A DNA stretch of 64,000 nt from Cheiracanthium punctorium (lineage: Eukaryota > Arthropoda > Arachnida > Araneae > Cheiracanthiidae): NCBI GenBank assembly GCA_038373885.1, contig JAWZYV010019498.1:1302001-1366000 (forward strand). The letters are read 5' to 3'. Below the pieces are notes generated by a model, which was not told the origin of the DNA, ran no database searches, and was given only the letters and a program-made list of their open reading frames with translations. Position numbers and translations under genes: made by a program. The first letter of the stretch is position 1. Each line of letters begins with the position of its first letter. Positions 35,197 to 45,309 of this stretch are shown here, piece after piece.

Positions 35197-35449
35197 AAAT
35201 AACCTTATGAATATAAACTAACAAAAAAAAAATCATTATTATTCTTTTATTTTTACTTTGAGAATTTAAAACATTTTATTCGGCAAATACGTCACACATG
35301 GCAACCACGATCCTTATTTCACACTTTTTTCACTACAGGGGTTACAAATACGGAAAGCTTTTTGCGTGGAGAGCATAAAAAATCTCTTAAATTCCGGGAA
35401 CGGGTGGACTTTCAAAGTTTTAAAGTGTACTACGATTTATTCTATATTA
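35197..35449. other. palindrome spacer derived from Helitron
   Basis: The left ~170 bp align with the reverse complement of Helitron copy 2 near 9000-9170 (tcattattattcttttattt, acatggcaaccacgat, ctacaggggttacaa). The remainder is diverged AT-rich sequence. Confidence 0.75.
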
Positions 35450-37245
35450 TTACTTCCTTGTACGTAGTATAAGGAAGTAATGTGATCCCGAAAAATTTTG
35501 GGGGCCAAATTTCGACAAAAAAACCGATTTTGACTACCTCTAAATTGAATTTTAAAAATTTTTTCGATGCATCTCATCGTAGGCTAGCATGCACGATCAT
35601 ATTAACGCGTCTGCAACTCATTTTGACCAGTGGCGAGTCTACTGTGGCCAGTTTTTCCATGCCGTCTGTACGTACGTATGTATGTAACTCGCATATCTCA
35701 AAAACTATTGGTCGTAGAATGTTGAGATTTGATATTTAGGATTTTTCTATGATCTAGTTGTGCACCTCCCCTTTTGGTGGCAATCGAATTTATAGTTTAT
35801 GTACAGGACCGCCCAAAAGATTCGAAATACATTACGCTCTATGGGCCGAAATTCATTAAACTCGCCTAACTCAAAAGCTATTTGGCGTAGAATGTCGAAA
35901 CTTCATATTTTGGATAGTTGTAACATCTAGTTGTGCACCTCCCCTTTTGGTTCCATTCGACTGAATAGTTTATCTACAGGACCGCCCAAAAGATTCGAAA
36001 TACATTACGCTCTATGGGCCGAAATTCATCAAAGCGTTTTTTAGAGGTATTGGGCTATTTCAAACGACTCAGAAGTGATATATGCTGTAAAGAGTTAGAA
36101 AATGAATTTCTCCATTAAAAAAACTGTCTTTATCATTTATAGTTCTGCTACAGGAACACTCAAAAGATTTCCAATACATTACGGTCAATAGCAATTTTAG
36201 GGGCATTCATCCATTTCAAGCATAATACCGTCCTACCACATAAGTTAGGTAATGGTCCGACCACGGTCACGTGCCTCCCTCAAGAACTATGCCAAAAGTC
36301 GCGAAGCTTGGCGACTTTTGGTGTACGTGTGTGCATATTTAACTCTCAAATCTCAAAAACTATTATGAAATTTCATATATAAGAATGTTGTAACATCTAG
36401 TTGTGCATCTCGATTTTTGGTTCCAATCTACTGGAGAGTTTATTTACAGGACCACCGAAAAGAATTTCAGTACCTTAATGTCTATGGACATCTTCATTAT
36501 AATACAACTGTAGACAGTCATTGTTTGGTACATACCCAAAATCTCGCCATCTGTCCTCGACCTTGGCGAGTTTTGGCGAAATATCGCCAAATTTGGCGAT
36601 AGTCAGTTATTTGGTCCATGCCCAAAGTATCGCCATTTGTCATCGTTCTTGGCGAGTTTTGGCGAAATATCGCCAAATTTGGCGATAATCTGTCATTGTT
36701 TGGTTTATGCTTAAAATCTCGCCAACTGTCGTCGACATTGACGAGTTTCGCCGAAATATCGCCAAATTTGGCGCCAAAAATTATTTCCTATTTTGTATAA
36801 CTCTAAAACTTTAACCCGTAGATTTTTTAACTTTGTATTTAGAACTATTGTAATATCTAACTGTTTTCAATATCTTTTTTGACAGCAATCGACTGAGAAT
36901 TTATTTACATGGTGAGCCAAATGACTTTAAATACATTGAGGTGTATAGATGCATTCAATTCATTGAAAGTCTGTGGTCAATGACTACTTTGGCTATCCCC
37001 AAAATCTCGCTATCTCAAGTTTGTCGGCTTTTGGTGAAATATCGCCAAATAAAGTGTCAGAAGGAAATCTTTCAAATTGAACTCAGCTTGGCGATATCAA
37101 AATATTTGGCTAGAAATCGCTAAACCTTACTATTATTGATATTTTATCTCTTTCAAACAAATAAATTTAGAGGAAGTGCGTCGAAAATATTTTTGATCTA
37201 ATGGACGTGCAAGGAAGTCATGTGTTGGACACATCAGATTTTTTT
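35450..37245. repeat. right arm of 3.8-kb palindrome
   Basis: Reverse complement of 33421-35196 with scattered substitutions and a few indels. It begins ttacttccttgtacgtagta and ends at cacatcagatttttt. It could be a second insertion of the same element in opposite orientation, or the product of an inverted duplication. Confidence 0.9.
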
Positions 37246-37480
37246 ACATATCTGTGCTAAATTTCAGGCCGATAGGTCCATTTTTGTGGATTTGTATACG
37301 AATCAAATCCACAAACAAACAAACAGGATTTCATTTTTATTTATAAGATATATACTAGCGGACCCGACAGACGTTGTCTTACACATACGTATTAAATACG
37401 AAAATTTCAAGCTGTAACAATCTGGACCGTTTTGATGAAAATTTTTATTAAATTTGATGAAAATACTTCCAGGAGAAAAC
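37246..37480. repeat. TE-edge sequence, class uncertain
   Basis: Text such as ttcatttttatttataagat followed by atatactagcggacccgac and agacgttgtc resembles recurrent arthropod TE termini. No second boundary was found. Confidence 0.35.
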
Positions 37481-37482
37481 AC

Positions 37483-37690
37483 ATGGCTGTGTGGATAAGA
37501 CATTCAAAATTACACACCGCTGAATTGTAAAGGTCCTGGGTTTGAGACCCATCTCCTGGCTGTCGATTTAACGTGTAGAGTTTTGGCCGGTTTTTTCCCG
37601 TTGAAACGTGGATACGCTTTAAACCTCCTTAGAAAGTTTTTCGATCAAGGCCCCCATCCTAGGCAGATCGCTCTTGCCCAGAAGAAAACC
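37483..37690 (+). mobile_element. SINE copy 1 (tRNA-like head)
   Basis: A box A-like tggctgtgtggataagac is followed ~45 bp later by a box B-like gggtttgagaccc. A conserved body follows: tggctgtcgatttaacgtg, gagttttggccggtttttt, and cctccttagaaagtttttcg. The same body appears at 50025-50225 and 54768-54985. The order and spacing fit a tRNA-derived SINE. No poly(A) tail or flanking duplication could be fixed. Confidence 0.7.
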
Positions 37691-38228
37691 GCCTAATGAA
37701 TACAGCTATTTATAGCAGTTTGAAAAAAGGCATCATTTGAAATTTTATGCTCGTGTACCCAAGTGATCTTATTTGCAATTTGGAAATTTATGAACTTTAA
37801 GAACACATTTACACACAATTCTTCCTCGTGCTTTTAATGTGGCGTAAAACTGACATAATTTCCACCCTGTTTCGTGTTTTTCAAATGCACACTACTCTGA
37901 ATTTCGTTTAAAAGGTGTAAATCATTTTATGCGGGAGAACTCTCCAAACATGGCAATCTAAATGGTCATTTTTCAGTTTAGGCTGCATAGTTTGATAATC
38001 TCAGCTAGTGTAGTTTTGGGGGCAGTTAATGCTCGTTGTAGAGCAGTCTGTTTACTGAAATAAACACGCTATTCATTTTCAAGATGCACGGTCAAATGTA
38101 TAACCGCAGGATTTGGGAAAATTGAAAATGCGCCAAATGGATACCATTCATTGCCACAAGAGAGATGCAAATTGTGTAAAAAAAAGTACTCTAATTAAAG
38201 GCGACAAATGCAATGTAATGCTGCATAG
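37691..38228. other. unannotated AT-rich DNA
   Basis: No domain, repeat boundary or RNA gene is recognised. Confidence 0.5.
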
Positions 38229-39151
38229 TGTTGCGGAATTACTCTGCTACTCCTGGGGTTCGTCATTCTAAAGTCCAGTTGGTGTAAAAAGTTCAAGTAA
38301 AAAGTCACTTGTCAGGATGGAACACGAACTTTATTCCTTCTAGAACTTCGTAGAGCAATCAGCTGTACACAATTCACAAGCACAATCTAGCAGTAACGTG
38401 CTTTTAACAATCCGTTTAGATCAGAAGCTCTCACAAATGCTTTATTTCTCACACAAAATAAGTCACTTTCACAGGCAAAAATTCAGTGAAAATATTCAAG
38501 AGATACCGTACACAATCCCTTAAGACACAGCAATGAAGAATTTACACACAGCACTTTGAAAACAGCTTCGTAAAGCAAGCTAAAACACGGCTTCTATAGC
38601 ACTATCAAAGCAAGCGTACTCTCACTGACAGCTCTTCACACATTGAGCGTTCAACTCGCACTGAACTTTCGGGGCAATGCGCGGTTCTATATATATCCGA
38701 GGCAGAAGCTGCGAGCAGCTTTTAGAAATCAATTTCTCGAGGATTCTACATAAAGCGTGAATTTTGATGTCATAGAGATGTCATAGAAGATAAATGTTAG
38801 GTTATTGTGCGTTTTTAATGCAGGAAAAACAACTTCCAGGCCCCATTGGGAAAAACGCGCCAAATAACCAAAAAGTCGCCAAGCTTGGCGACTTTTGGCG
38901 AAATATCGCCAAATTTGGCGCCAAAAATAAGTCCTCAAAAGTGAAGAGATCTAAGCTCTAGGACTAATATTTCTCGAGATTTCTAGAACCTCCATTGAAA
39001 AACAATGGCAAACCGAAACCTCCATATCTCCGGTTCTAATTGACTGATTTTGATGCAACAAAAAGCAAAATTTATCTATTTGAAGCGTAGAATACGAATT
39101 TTAAACCATTTTAAGCCACAGAGCAGCAGGTTGACCCGAAAATTCGTAACA
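38229..39151 (-). mobile_element. solo LTR, family S1, second copy
   Basis: 923 bp, the same length and order as 12365-13287. It is flanked by the 4-bp duplication ATAG (38225-38228 and 39152-39155), which confirms a solo LTR from a completed integration. Minus orientation is inferred from the TATA-like ctatatatatag region near 38690 and AATAAA near 38450. It carries the cgccaaatttggcg block in U3. Confidence 0.88.
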
Positions 39152-39534
39152 ATAGTAATTGTTCTGCTTATTTTCATAGAAATAAATAAAACGTAAAAAC
39201 GTCATGAAATAGGTAAGTTTTGTTTTTGTTTTTATGTAAGCACTATACATTTATAGTATCAACAGCAAAAATAATTACTTTATATATACAGTTTTGAGCA
39301 GCATCTGCGTAAAAAAGGGAATTGCTGTATCTAAAACGGAGAGAGACATTTATCCCCATAAGACGCCAAAGCTCCCGCTACGGGAGCATGCTATATTTCC
39401 TAAATGCTTTGAGTCAGTCAAAAAAAAAATTTCAACTGTTCTATAATAGAGGCATGCAATGTATGCAAAATATGTATATACATGAAAAAATTTCTATCTG
39501 ATTCTCATAGCGGCGTTTAATGGGTTAAGAAAAT
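39152..39534. other. unannotated AT-rich DNA
   Basis: No feature is recognised between the solo LTR and the Gypsy E fragment. Confidence 0.5.
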
Positions 39535-39908
39535 ACTGTGATGTACAAAAGTACTGTCGTCGTGAAGGTCGCAGAAATCAATACACCAGAAAAGGCCATG
39601 AAGGAAGACCGGACAGTGGAACGGAGGTTTCAGGATATTCAGAAGCCTCACCTAAAGTCTTACAGATTTCATCTGGGAACGGAGGCAATAATGGACTCTT
39701 CGTACTAGGATACGTTAATGGTTCTCCATGCCACATGGTGACTCATACTGGAGCAAAACCTCACCATTATAAGGACAGATCTGGCCGATAAATTAAATTT
39801 AAGACTATCTGGACTCCGCCCTCGTTAACCCTTCAGACTGTGACAGGTGACAAGATTGAAGTGGGCGGAAAAGCTAGAGTGGAAATTACGTTTGGAAATG
39901 CCAGATAC

Positions 39909-40075
39909 CAGAGACGGCCCCAGGGGCTTGCGGGGCCCCAGGCGAAGCGCAAGTGCGGGGCCTCTTCTCTATCATGTCTTATGAGATAGCAATAAAATGG
40001 CCCGGGAGCGGGGCCTCTATAAGCGCGGGGCCTTAGGCGATCGCCTACATTCGCACCCCCCTTGGGCCGACCCTG
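39909..40075. mobile_element. hAT-like MITE in Gypsy E, 167 bp
   Basis: Ends CAGAGACGGCCCCAGGGG and CCCCTTGGGCCGACCCTG are inverted repeats. The direct repeat CAGATAC (39902-39908 and 40076-40082) is 7 bp. The ends resemble those of the decayed hAT element at 24316-27620, which also shows a 7-bp duplication. Confidence 0.88.
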
Positions 40076-40593
40076 CAGATACGACCATGTAGTGTATGTC
40101 ACCAATATTACGGACTCTTTTATTCTCGTACTGGACTTTTTAAAATTACACAAATTTAATTTGGACTTTAAAAATAATGAGCTTCGTTCAGACTCAGAAG
40201 AAATAGCTGCATTCGACATTAAAAATGAAGCTGTTTTACATGTTCAACAAATAACAGCCCAGACTGATATCACTCTTCCCCCAAGAACTGATTCAATAAT
40301 TTCTGGAACAGTAAAAGAAATCAATAAATTCCGACTTGGATTACTTGAACACCCAAGCAATAGTGATGCTGTCAGAGGTGTACTTGTGGGAGCAACACTT
40401 GTGGACTTGTCGAAAACCAACGTCCCTGTTAGAGTAGCTAACGTGACTGACAAGTCGAATGTGAAAAATGGAACAAGAAAAATGAAAGGTTGGTAACATG
40501 CACTCCTGTTACCTGCATTAATAAGAACTGCAACCTAACGACAACTAAATCATCTGAGTGCCTGACGAAGGAATTATTACAAGACGTGGAGTT

Positions 40594-41139
40594 TGAAGGG
40601 AGAGAGCGTGGGGCGAAAGCTGGGTTTGAACCCGGGGACTTATGGGTTGTAGAATGAGGCGCAATCCGGCTCGGTCAAAAGGTACCTATTCGACCGGCCT
40701 TCGATTGCTGGGTGTTGTGTGCGCGGAGGTAATCTCGTGCCGCCACACTACTCCCCTCCTAGAGAGTCAGTCGGAAGCTGACGAACGATGTTCCAAGCGT
40801 TATGGAACGCTGCCACTCGTTGTGGACTTTGTGAGGTTGCTGCCGCTCGTTGCGGACTTTGTGAGGTCGCTGCCGCTCGTTGCGGACTTAGAAAGAGCCA
40901 AGCGAGAGATGGAAGAGGTCGGTGCTGGCGCCATCTGTCGCTATTGGCGAGAAGAAGAATGCGTGTTCGTAGTCCGGGTCATCAATGAAGGGAGAGAGCG
41001 TGGGGCGAGAGCTGGGTTTGAACCCGGGGACTTATGGGTTGTAGAATGAGGCGCAATCCGGCTCGGCCAAAAGGTACCTATTCGACCGGCCTTCAATTGC
41101 CGGGTGTTGTGTGCGCGGAGGTAATCTCGTGCCGCCACA
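40594..41139 (-). mobile_element. TRIM (miniature LTR element), copy 1
   Basis: Two 154-bp direct repeats (40594-40747 and 40986-41139), with ends TGAAGGG...GCCGCCACA and few differences, flank a 238-bp interior. The 4-bp duplication AGTT lies at 40590-40593 and 41140-41143. On the minus strand GGAGGGGAGTAG next to the 40594 LTR is a polypurine tract. The bases after the other LTR start tgatgacccggac, which is probably a mutated PBS. There is no gag or pol. Open frames in it are not genes. It lies in Gypsy E. Confidence 0.9.
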
Positions 41140-41419
41140 AGTTAACGGCAGAACAGAGAAGCGCTGCGGAGAAAGTAATAGCTGAATTTGAAGACCTCTT
41201 CTCTCGTACTTCGGGTGACTTTGGTCGTACGAAGTTAACGCAACACAGGATAGATACAGGCAGCCATTCTCCCATCAAGCAACATCCTAGGCGGCCCCTG
41301 CTAAGCAAGAAGAGGTGAGCAGACTTTTAGAGGAGATGCAGCGTGATGACGTCATCGATCCATCGACTAGTCCCTGGGCCTCACCGATTGTTTTTGTCCG
41401 GAAGAAGGATGGTTCCACC

Positions 41420-42500
41420 TAGAACCCCCTATTGTACCTGGCAGAAAACCAATATATGCTAGAAGTAAGTCGACCATATTTCCAAACAGTATTTTGAGGA
41501 CAAATCAAGCATTGTCCTCGAATCCAAGGAAAACTTGGGGACACTAGAAAATATTTTTGGGGACTTATTCGAGGACACAACATATTATCATGTATACCCA
41601 TACTTTAAATCTGGACTGACTGTGATACTTAAAAATGAACTCTAATAGCTCTTTATATCAACTGTGTATTCTTATTTCTAATAAATTAATGGAAGTATTT
41701 CATTCATTTATAAATATTTATTTAAACCAGAAGACATTGCTTGGATCATTTTGTGATAATTTTTCATGAAACTTTGTACACCCTCTAAAAAAAGTATTCG
41801 AGTGCAAGAAATTTTCATACGTCAATTTCAAGCATGGTTCTTCATGAAAAGTGATTAATCATTAACAAAACTGAAATGGGAAATTTGGCTCACAGTCGGA
41901 TATTTTATTGAATGTCTGTACACGCTACACACAGAATGACAACAAACGTTTTCAGAGATCGAATTTCATTGTTTCTCTGAGTATATGACGCTTTTAGTTG
42001 GTCTATTTTTCTTATTTCTTCAATTCTTTTTTTTTTTTTTTTTTTTTTTTTTTGAAAGAAATAAACTAAACGGAAACTTTTAGGGGGAAAAAGTACAAAT
42101 CTTTAAATTTGGGGACAAAATGAAAAAAAGATCTATATTTGGGGACTGTCCTCGAATTTCGAGGACGTATGTCACCTTAGTTAGAAGGTTAAGAATGACA
42201 TCAATATGACGTCACATATCTGAACGTTCCCCTAAACTAAGACTCCTAAACTTGTTTAGTTTTGTTAAAACGCAAATGTTATGTTAAGAGTGCGTTTTGC
42301 ATTATCGCTAAAGCTCGCCAAAGCTACTTGTGTTTGTAAACAAAACCTTGTTCTTTAGCATTAAAAAATGTGTTTAAAAAAGCAATAGACAACATATATG
42401 TTAATAAATTTAATTAAGCATATTGAATATTGTTGTATACCTACAATTATTTTCGCAATCATAATAAAATATTAAAGTTTGTCACTAATTAACGAAATGC
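41420..42500. other. unclassified repeat-like DNA
   Basis: Contains attgtcctcgaatccaaggaaaacttgggg near 41510, and a related ggggactgtcctcgaatttcg near 42145. These are probably the two ends of, or duplicated blocks in, an old element. A long poly(T) lies near 42027-42053. No coding domain is seen. Confidence 0.4.
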
Positions 42501-42804
42501 CAAAGTAGAGAGATTAATATGCCAAAGTAGCGAGAAGTGCGCCAAAGATAGCAACCCCATAGTTTCGGTTTGGGCAACTTTTCGAGACGTAAGCCGGCCT
42601 GTATTACAGGGGTTCTACCCTAAACTAGAACGCCTTTACACCACAGAGGAAAGTGGAGGGAGCAACCGACGCACATTGCGTTTCCAGAAACTTGCCGCCG
42701 CGGAACTATTTTCTTTTGATTGGAGCCCAGAAGATTAGCGGGAAGCCCTTGTTATTGTATGGTGATAGAGCTTCGTTTTACTAAAACTTTGTTTTAAAAT
42801 AGAG
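42501..42804 (+). promoter_or_regulatory. putative promoter and 5' UTR of THAP gene
   Basis: This stretch is less AT-rich than its neighbours and has CpG-containing runs (gccgccgcgg near 42690) leading into the ATG at 42805. There are no other TE hallmarks. A promoter assignment is inference from composition and position only. Confidence 0.3.
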
Positions 42805-42875
42805 ATGGTAGCCTGTTGTGTTACTGATTGCACTAATACGTCAGATGTAAAGAAGCCTAGTGTCACTTTTCACAG
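42805..42875 (+). CDS. first exon of a THAP-domain protein
   Basis: Encodes MVACCVTDCTNTSDVKK and PSVTFHR, matching the N-terminus of the THAP zinc finger (M-x-x-C-C-x4-C, then SxxFHRFP). THAP is a C2CH DNA-binding domain found in host transcription regulators and in P-element transposases. The exon would end CACAG before GTTAAA; the donor is weak but possible, and without splicing the frame stops after seven more codons. The rest of the domain (the second Cys-His pair) was not found in the next kilobases. The 5' flank lacks transposon ends. It is probably a host gene, but a P-like element is possible. Confidence 0.55.
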
Positions 42876-43779
42876 GTTAAATAATTATTTTTAATATACT
42901 TTCATCAGGACTAGCATTTTTTTTTTTTTTCACATACTGCAGTTGAACCTGTATGGCAGATGTAATGTTCATGTATCTGGAATGTCAAAAAAAATTATTT
43001 CGATTGCATAAACGGTTGTAAAATTCTTTGATATTCTTAGATAATGTATTATAAACGTTGAAAAATGAAAATCGGCCTTTTAAATTTATAAAGTATGGTT
43101 TGTTTAATTGTGTTTTCAGTTTCTGTTTGTAATGCTTTGATCCGTGTATTTTGATTAATAATTTTGGTTAATTGCGGAGTAATGAAGAAAAGGAACATTT
43201 ATCTGTACCGTTTATGGTTTAATTGCTAACTTAGAACTATGTGTATCCTAAATTATTTTTTTAAATTTGTATTATTATACAATATAACAACTGATTGTCT
43301 TGCAACGATTGCATATTTTATTTGTTTATATTTGAAAGCTAATTTAATTCAAATGTTAATAAATATTATTTGTAATATGATATAAATTTCAACTAACCGC
43401 CAACGCCCACAAAATATCATTAATCCGTCTCCGAATTGAAAATACGAAAACGAAACTAACACCTGCGATATTAAATATACGTGAAAAACATATTATCTTT
43501 AAAAGAAAATTGTTCAGTTGCATGCTGTGCGTTCTTTTGAGTTCCGTTATTTTTAATTCTACTTTCGTTGTCGTTTCTCAATCGTTTTTCGTAAAGAAGA
43601 AAGTTCAATATAGTCATTCAATCGCCGTAATCAATGTATCTACATAGGGTTCGTCTGTTTTCTTTTTTTGGTCTCCAATGGTTCCATCTTCCTCTCGCGG
43701 AGGAATACAATTTTGTTACGAATACATTGTATTGGAAGCTTAGAAGAAGCGCTCTCCACTTTCCTCTATGCTTTACACA
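42876..43779. other. AT-rich DNA, possible intron
   Basis: No further THAP exon, TE boundary or RNA gene is recognised. A poly(T) run lies near 42918-42929. Confidence 0.4.
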
Positions 43780-44066
43780 GGGCCCGTTCGAGAATTCACC
43801 GGTTGGTTATGCACCGGTGCCGGCCATTCTTTGGTTAAGTGACGTCACGGTTGTCAACCAGTTTCGGTCATCCTCACCACATCCAATTCCAAGCCAAGAA
43901 AACAGAAATAAACATTGGCAACACTACGCTAATAAGCGGAATAACCCACCTCGCTAGCAGGCCTCGCGGTTAATTCCAGAGCTCCGCCCAACGCTCCGCC
44001 TTTTCGAACGCTCTGGTCGTGCACCGGTGTTACCGGTGCACAACCGATGAATTCTCGAACGCGCCC
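43780..44066. mobile_element. MITE with long GGGC-ended TIRs, 287 bp
   Basis: The left end GGGCCCGTTCGAGAATTCAC and the reverse complement of the right end (GGGCGCGTTCGAGAATTCAT) match, and homology continues for about 45 bp through CGGTTG, GCACCGGT and GGTA/GCCGG blocks. The flanking ACA (43777-43779 and 44067-44069) could be a 3-bp duplication, as in PIF/Harbinger elements. It is ~235 bp upstream of the putative mRpL18 exon 1 and contains a CRE-like tgacgtca. Confidence 0.75.
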
Positions 44067-44301
44067 ACAGAGTATCACCCCGAGTAGACCGACTGGGAAA
44101 AAAACTGTCGGTCCAATCAGCCCAATTTGCTTATTATGCCGGTTCGCTCTTATTGTAGGTACTTAAGTTAGAATTAGAATAAACCAGAATAAACATTATT
44201 GGGCATGTGTTTTTTAATCGGTTAAACTTATTGTAAATTATCTTTGATATAAAAATTATCAGTGATAATTTTTTCTTTTAGTTTAATATTAGTTAATCAA
44301 T

Positions 44302-44407
44302 ATGTTTTTAAGACCTTTACAATCTTCATATCTGTCTCAAATTCGTTACTTTAATTTTAAGTACCCATATCCAAAAGAATTGCAGCCTAAACCACCGGAG
44401 AAAGAGA
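44302..44407 (+). CDS. mRpL18: putative mRpL18 exon 1 (mitochondrial presequence)
   Basis: ATG at 44302 opens a 35-codon segment beginning MFLRPLQSSYLSQIRYF, with Arg, Ser and hydrophobic residues and no acidic residues in the first 25, as in mitochondrial import signals. It ends in phase 1 at GAGA before GTAATA. The phase and the acidic PPEKE end fit the acceptor of the exon at 55144, whose first two bases complete the codon. Without splicing, the frame would stop after six further codons. The assignment rests on this phase match and on the identity of exon 2, so it is moderately supported. The start is preceded by a T-rich and A-rich leader. Confidence 0.5.
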
Positions 44408-45309
44408 GTAATAATCTGAATTATTAATATAAATTCTCATACATACTAATACTTGTACAAATAAGCAGTGAAGTTCCTCTAGTGCATTTGTTTAGCAATT
44501 TGCATATTTTTCAATTCTTTATATTTCCCCCTCTCTTAGTACTTGCATCTAGATGTAGAATTGTATCAGCCGTAGAGTGCTATCCATTTCAGTTAGTCTA
44601 TCCTGTTATGCATTCTTAATTTATGTTTTCATGAACTTGTAATGTGCAAATGCCTTACGAGTACAATATTACTAATATTCCATCTCTGTTACAGTTTTAA
44701 GTTTAAAAGAGAAAAAAAAAAAAAAAAGCTGTATATTTATGCGTAGTTAACAGATTAAACCTGAACTGTGTACACAAGCTCATTTTTCAAGAGATTCTGA
44801 AGAAGTTTTTATGTATGCTAATCTCTTCCCCGCCAACTTTTTTTTTTTTTTTTACATGACTTCTAGCTGTTGCATACATTATTACTATTTTTTTTTCCAT
44901 TAAATTAAATAATTTAAATTAAATAAATAAATAATTATTTTATAATAGCATTTGCATGTAGCATAACATTTTAAGAAAAATCTTCAAAATATTTGGTTTT
45001 TAATTAAATTAAACGATTAGGACTCAAATACCCACCGTTTTTATTTTAAATTATCTTACTTTATGCATTTACATGTAAGTAAAAAAATAGTTTGCTTTGT
45101 TAAGAGCTACACCATTTTCTGAAACAGCTTTTGCAAAATTATTGTTTTTATGAAATTTTTTGAAAAAAACAAAGTTTATGAATTTTGGGGGGGTTCCAGT
45201 TTTAAACAGGACTATCAAATTAATTTTTTCTATAATCTCCAAACCTTTGTAAACATTTTGGCATAAATTTCAATTTAATATATTGAAAATAAAGAAAGTT
45301 ATGATTTTT

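Larger units (their letters stand above)
14286..35449 (-). mobile_element. minus-strand Helitron split by nested insertions
   Basis: On the minus strand the 3' terminus is ...cgtgcgaagaacgggtacttcagCTAG, ending at 14286, and closely resembles the termini at 8823 and 12247. Segment 15676-16101 is the reverse complement of Helitron copy 2 around 9370-9800. The match resumes at 33237-33420 and again in the spacer at 35200-35370, which aligns with the Helitron 5' part (about 9000-9170). Everything between is inserted: Gypsy A at 16102-33236, then the left palindrome arm at 33421-35196. The Helitron 5' TC terminus is not found, so it is truncated or too diverged to see. The end at 35449 is where recognisable homology stops. 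Confidence 0.7.
39535..41419 (+). pseudogene. Gypsy E fragment (gag end, protease, start of RT)
   Basis: On the plus strand a weak knuckle-like YCRREGRRNQY is followed by NGLFVLGYVNGSPCHM, which replaces the expected protease lead. The active-site Asp appears lost (VTHTGA where VDTGA is usual). After the MITE the frame at 40062-40496 continues, with FILVLDFLKLHKFNLDFKNN. After the TRIM, 41140-41419 encodes LFSRTSGDFGRTKLTQHRID and a start of RT (SPWASPIVFVRKKDGS), where the element is truncated. It has stops and frameshifts. LTRs are not seen. It is a dead fragment of a third Gypsy lineage. Confidence 0.82.

Noticed and set aside
37500..37560. tRNA gene
   Set aside because: Box A and B-like motifs exist, but no cloverleaf is apparent, and the same body in three copies shows a SINE.
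40642..41049. 135-aa plus-strand frame with repeated VDFVRLLPLV
   Set aside because: It lies wholly in a TRIM interior and LTR; the repeat comes from short tandem duplications.
42501..42804. CpG island
   Set aside because: GC content is only locally raised and the stretch is short; I list it as a possible promoter at low confidence instead.
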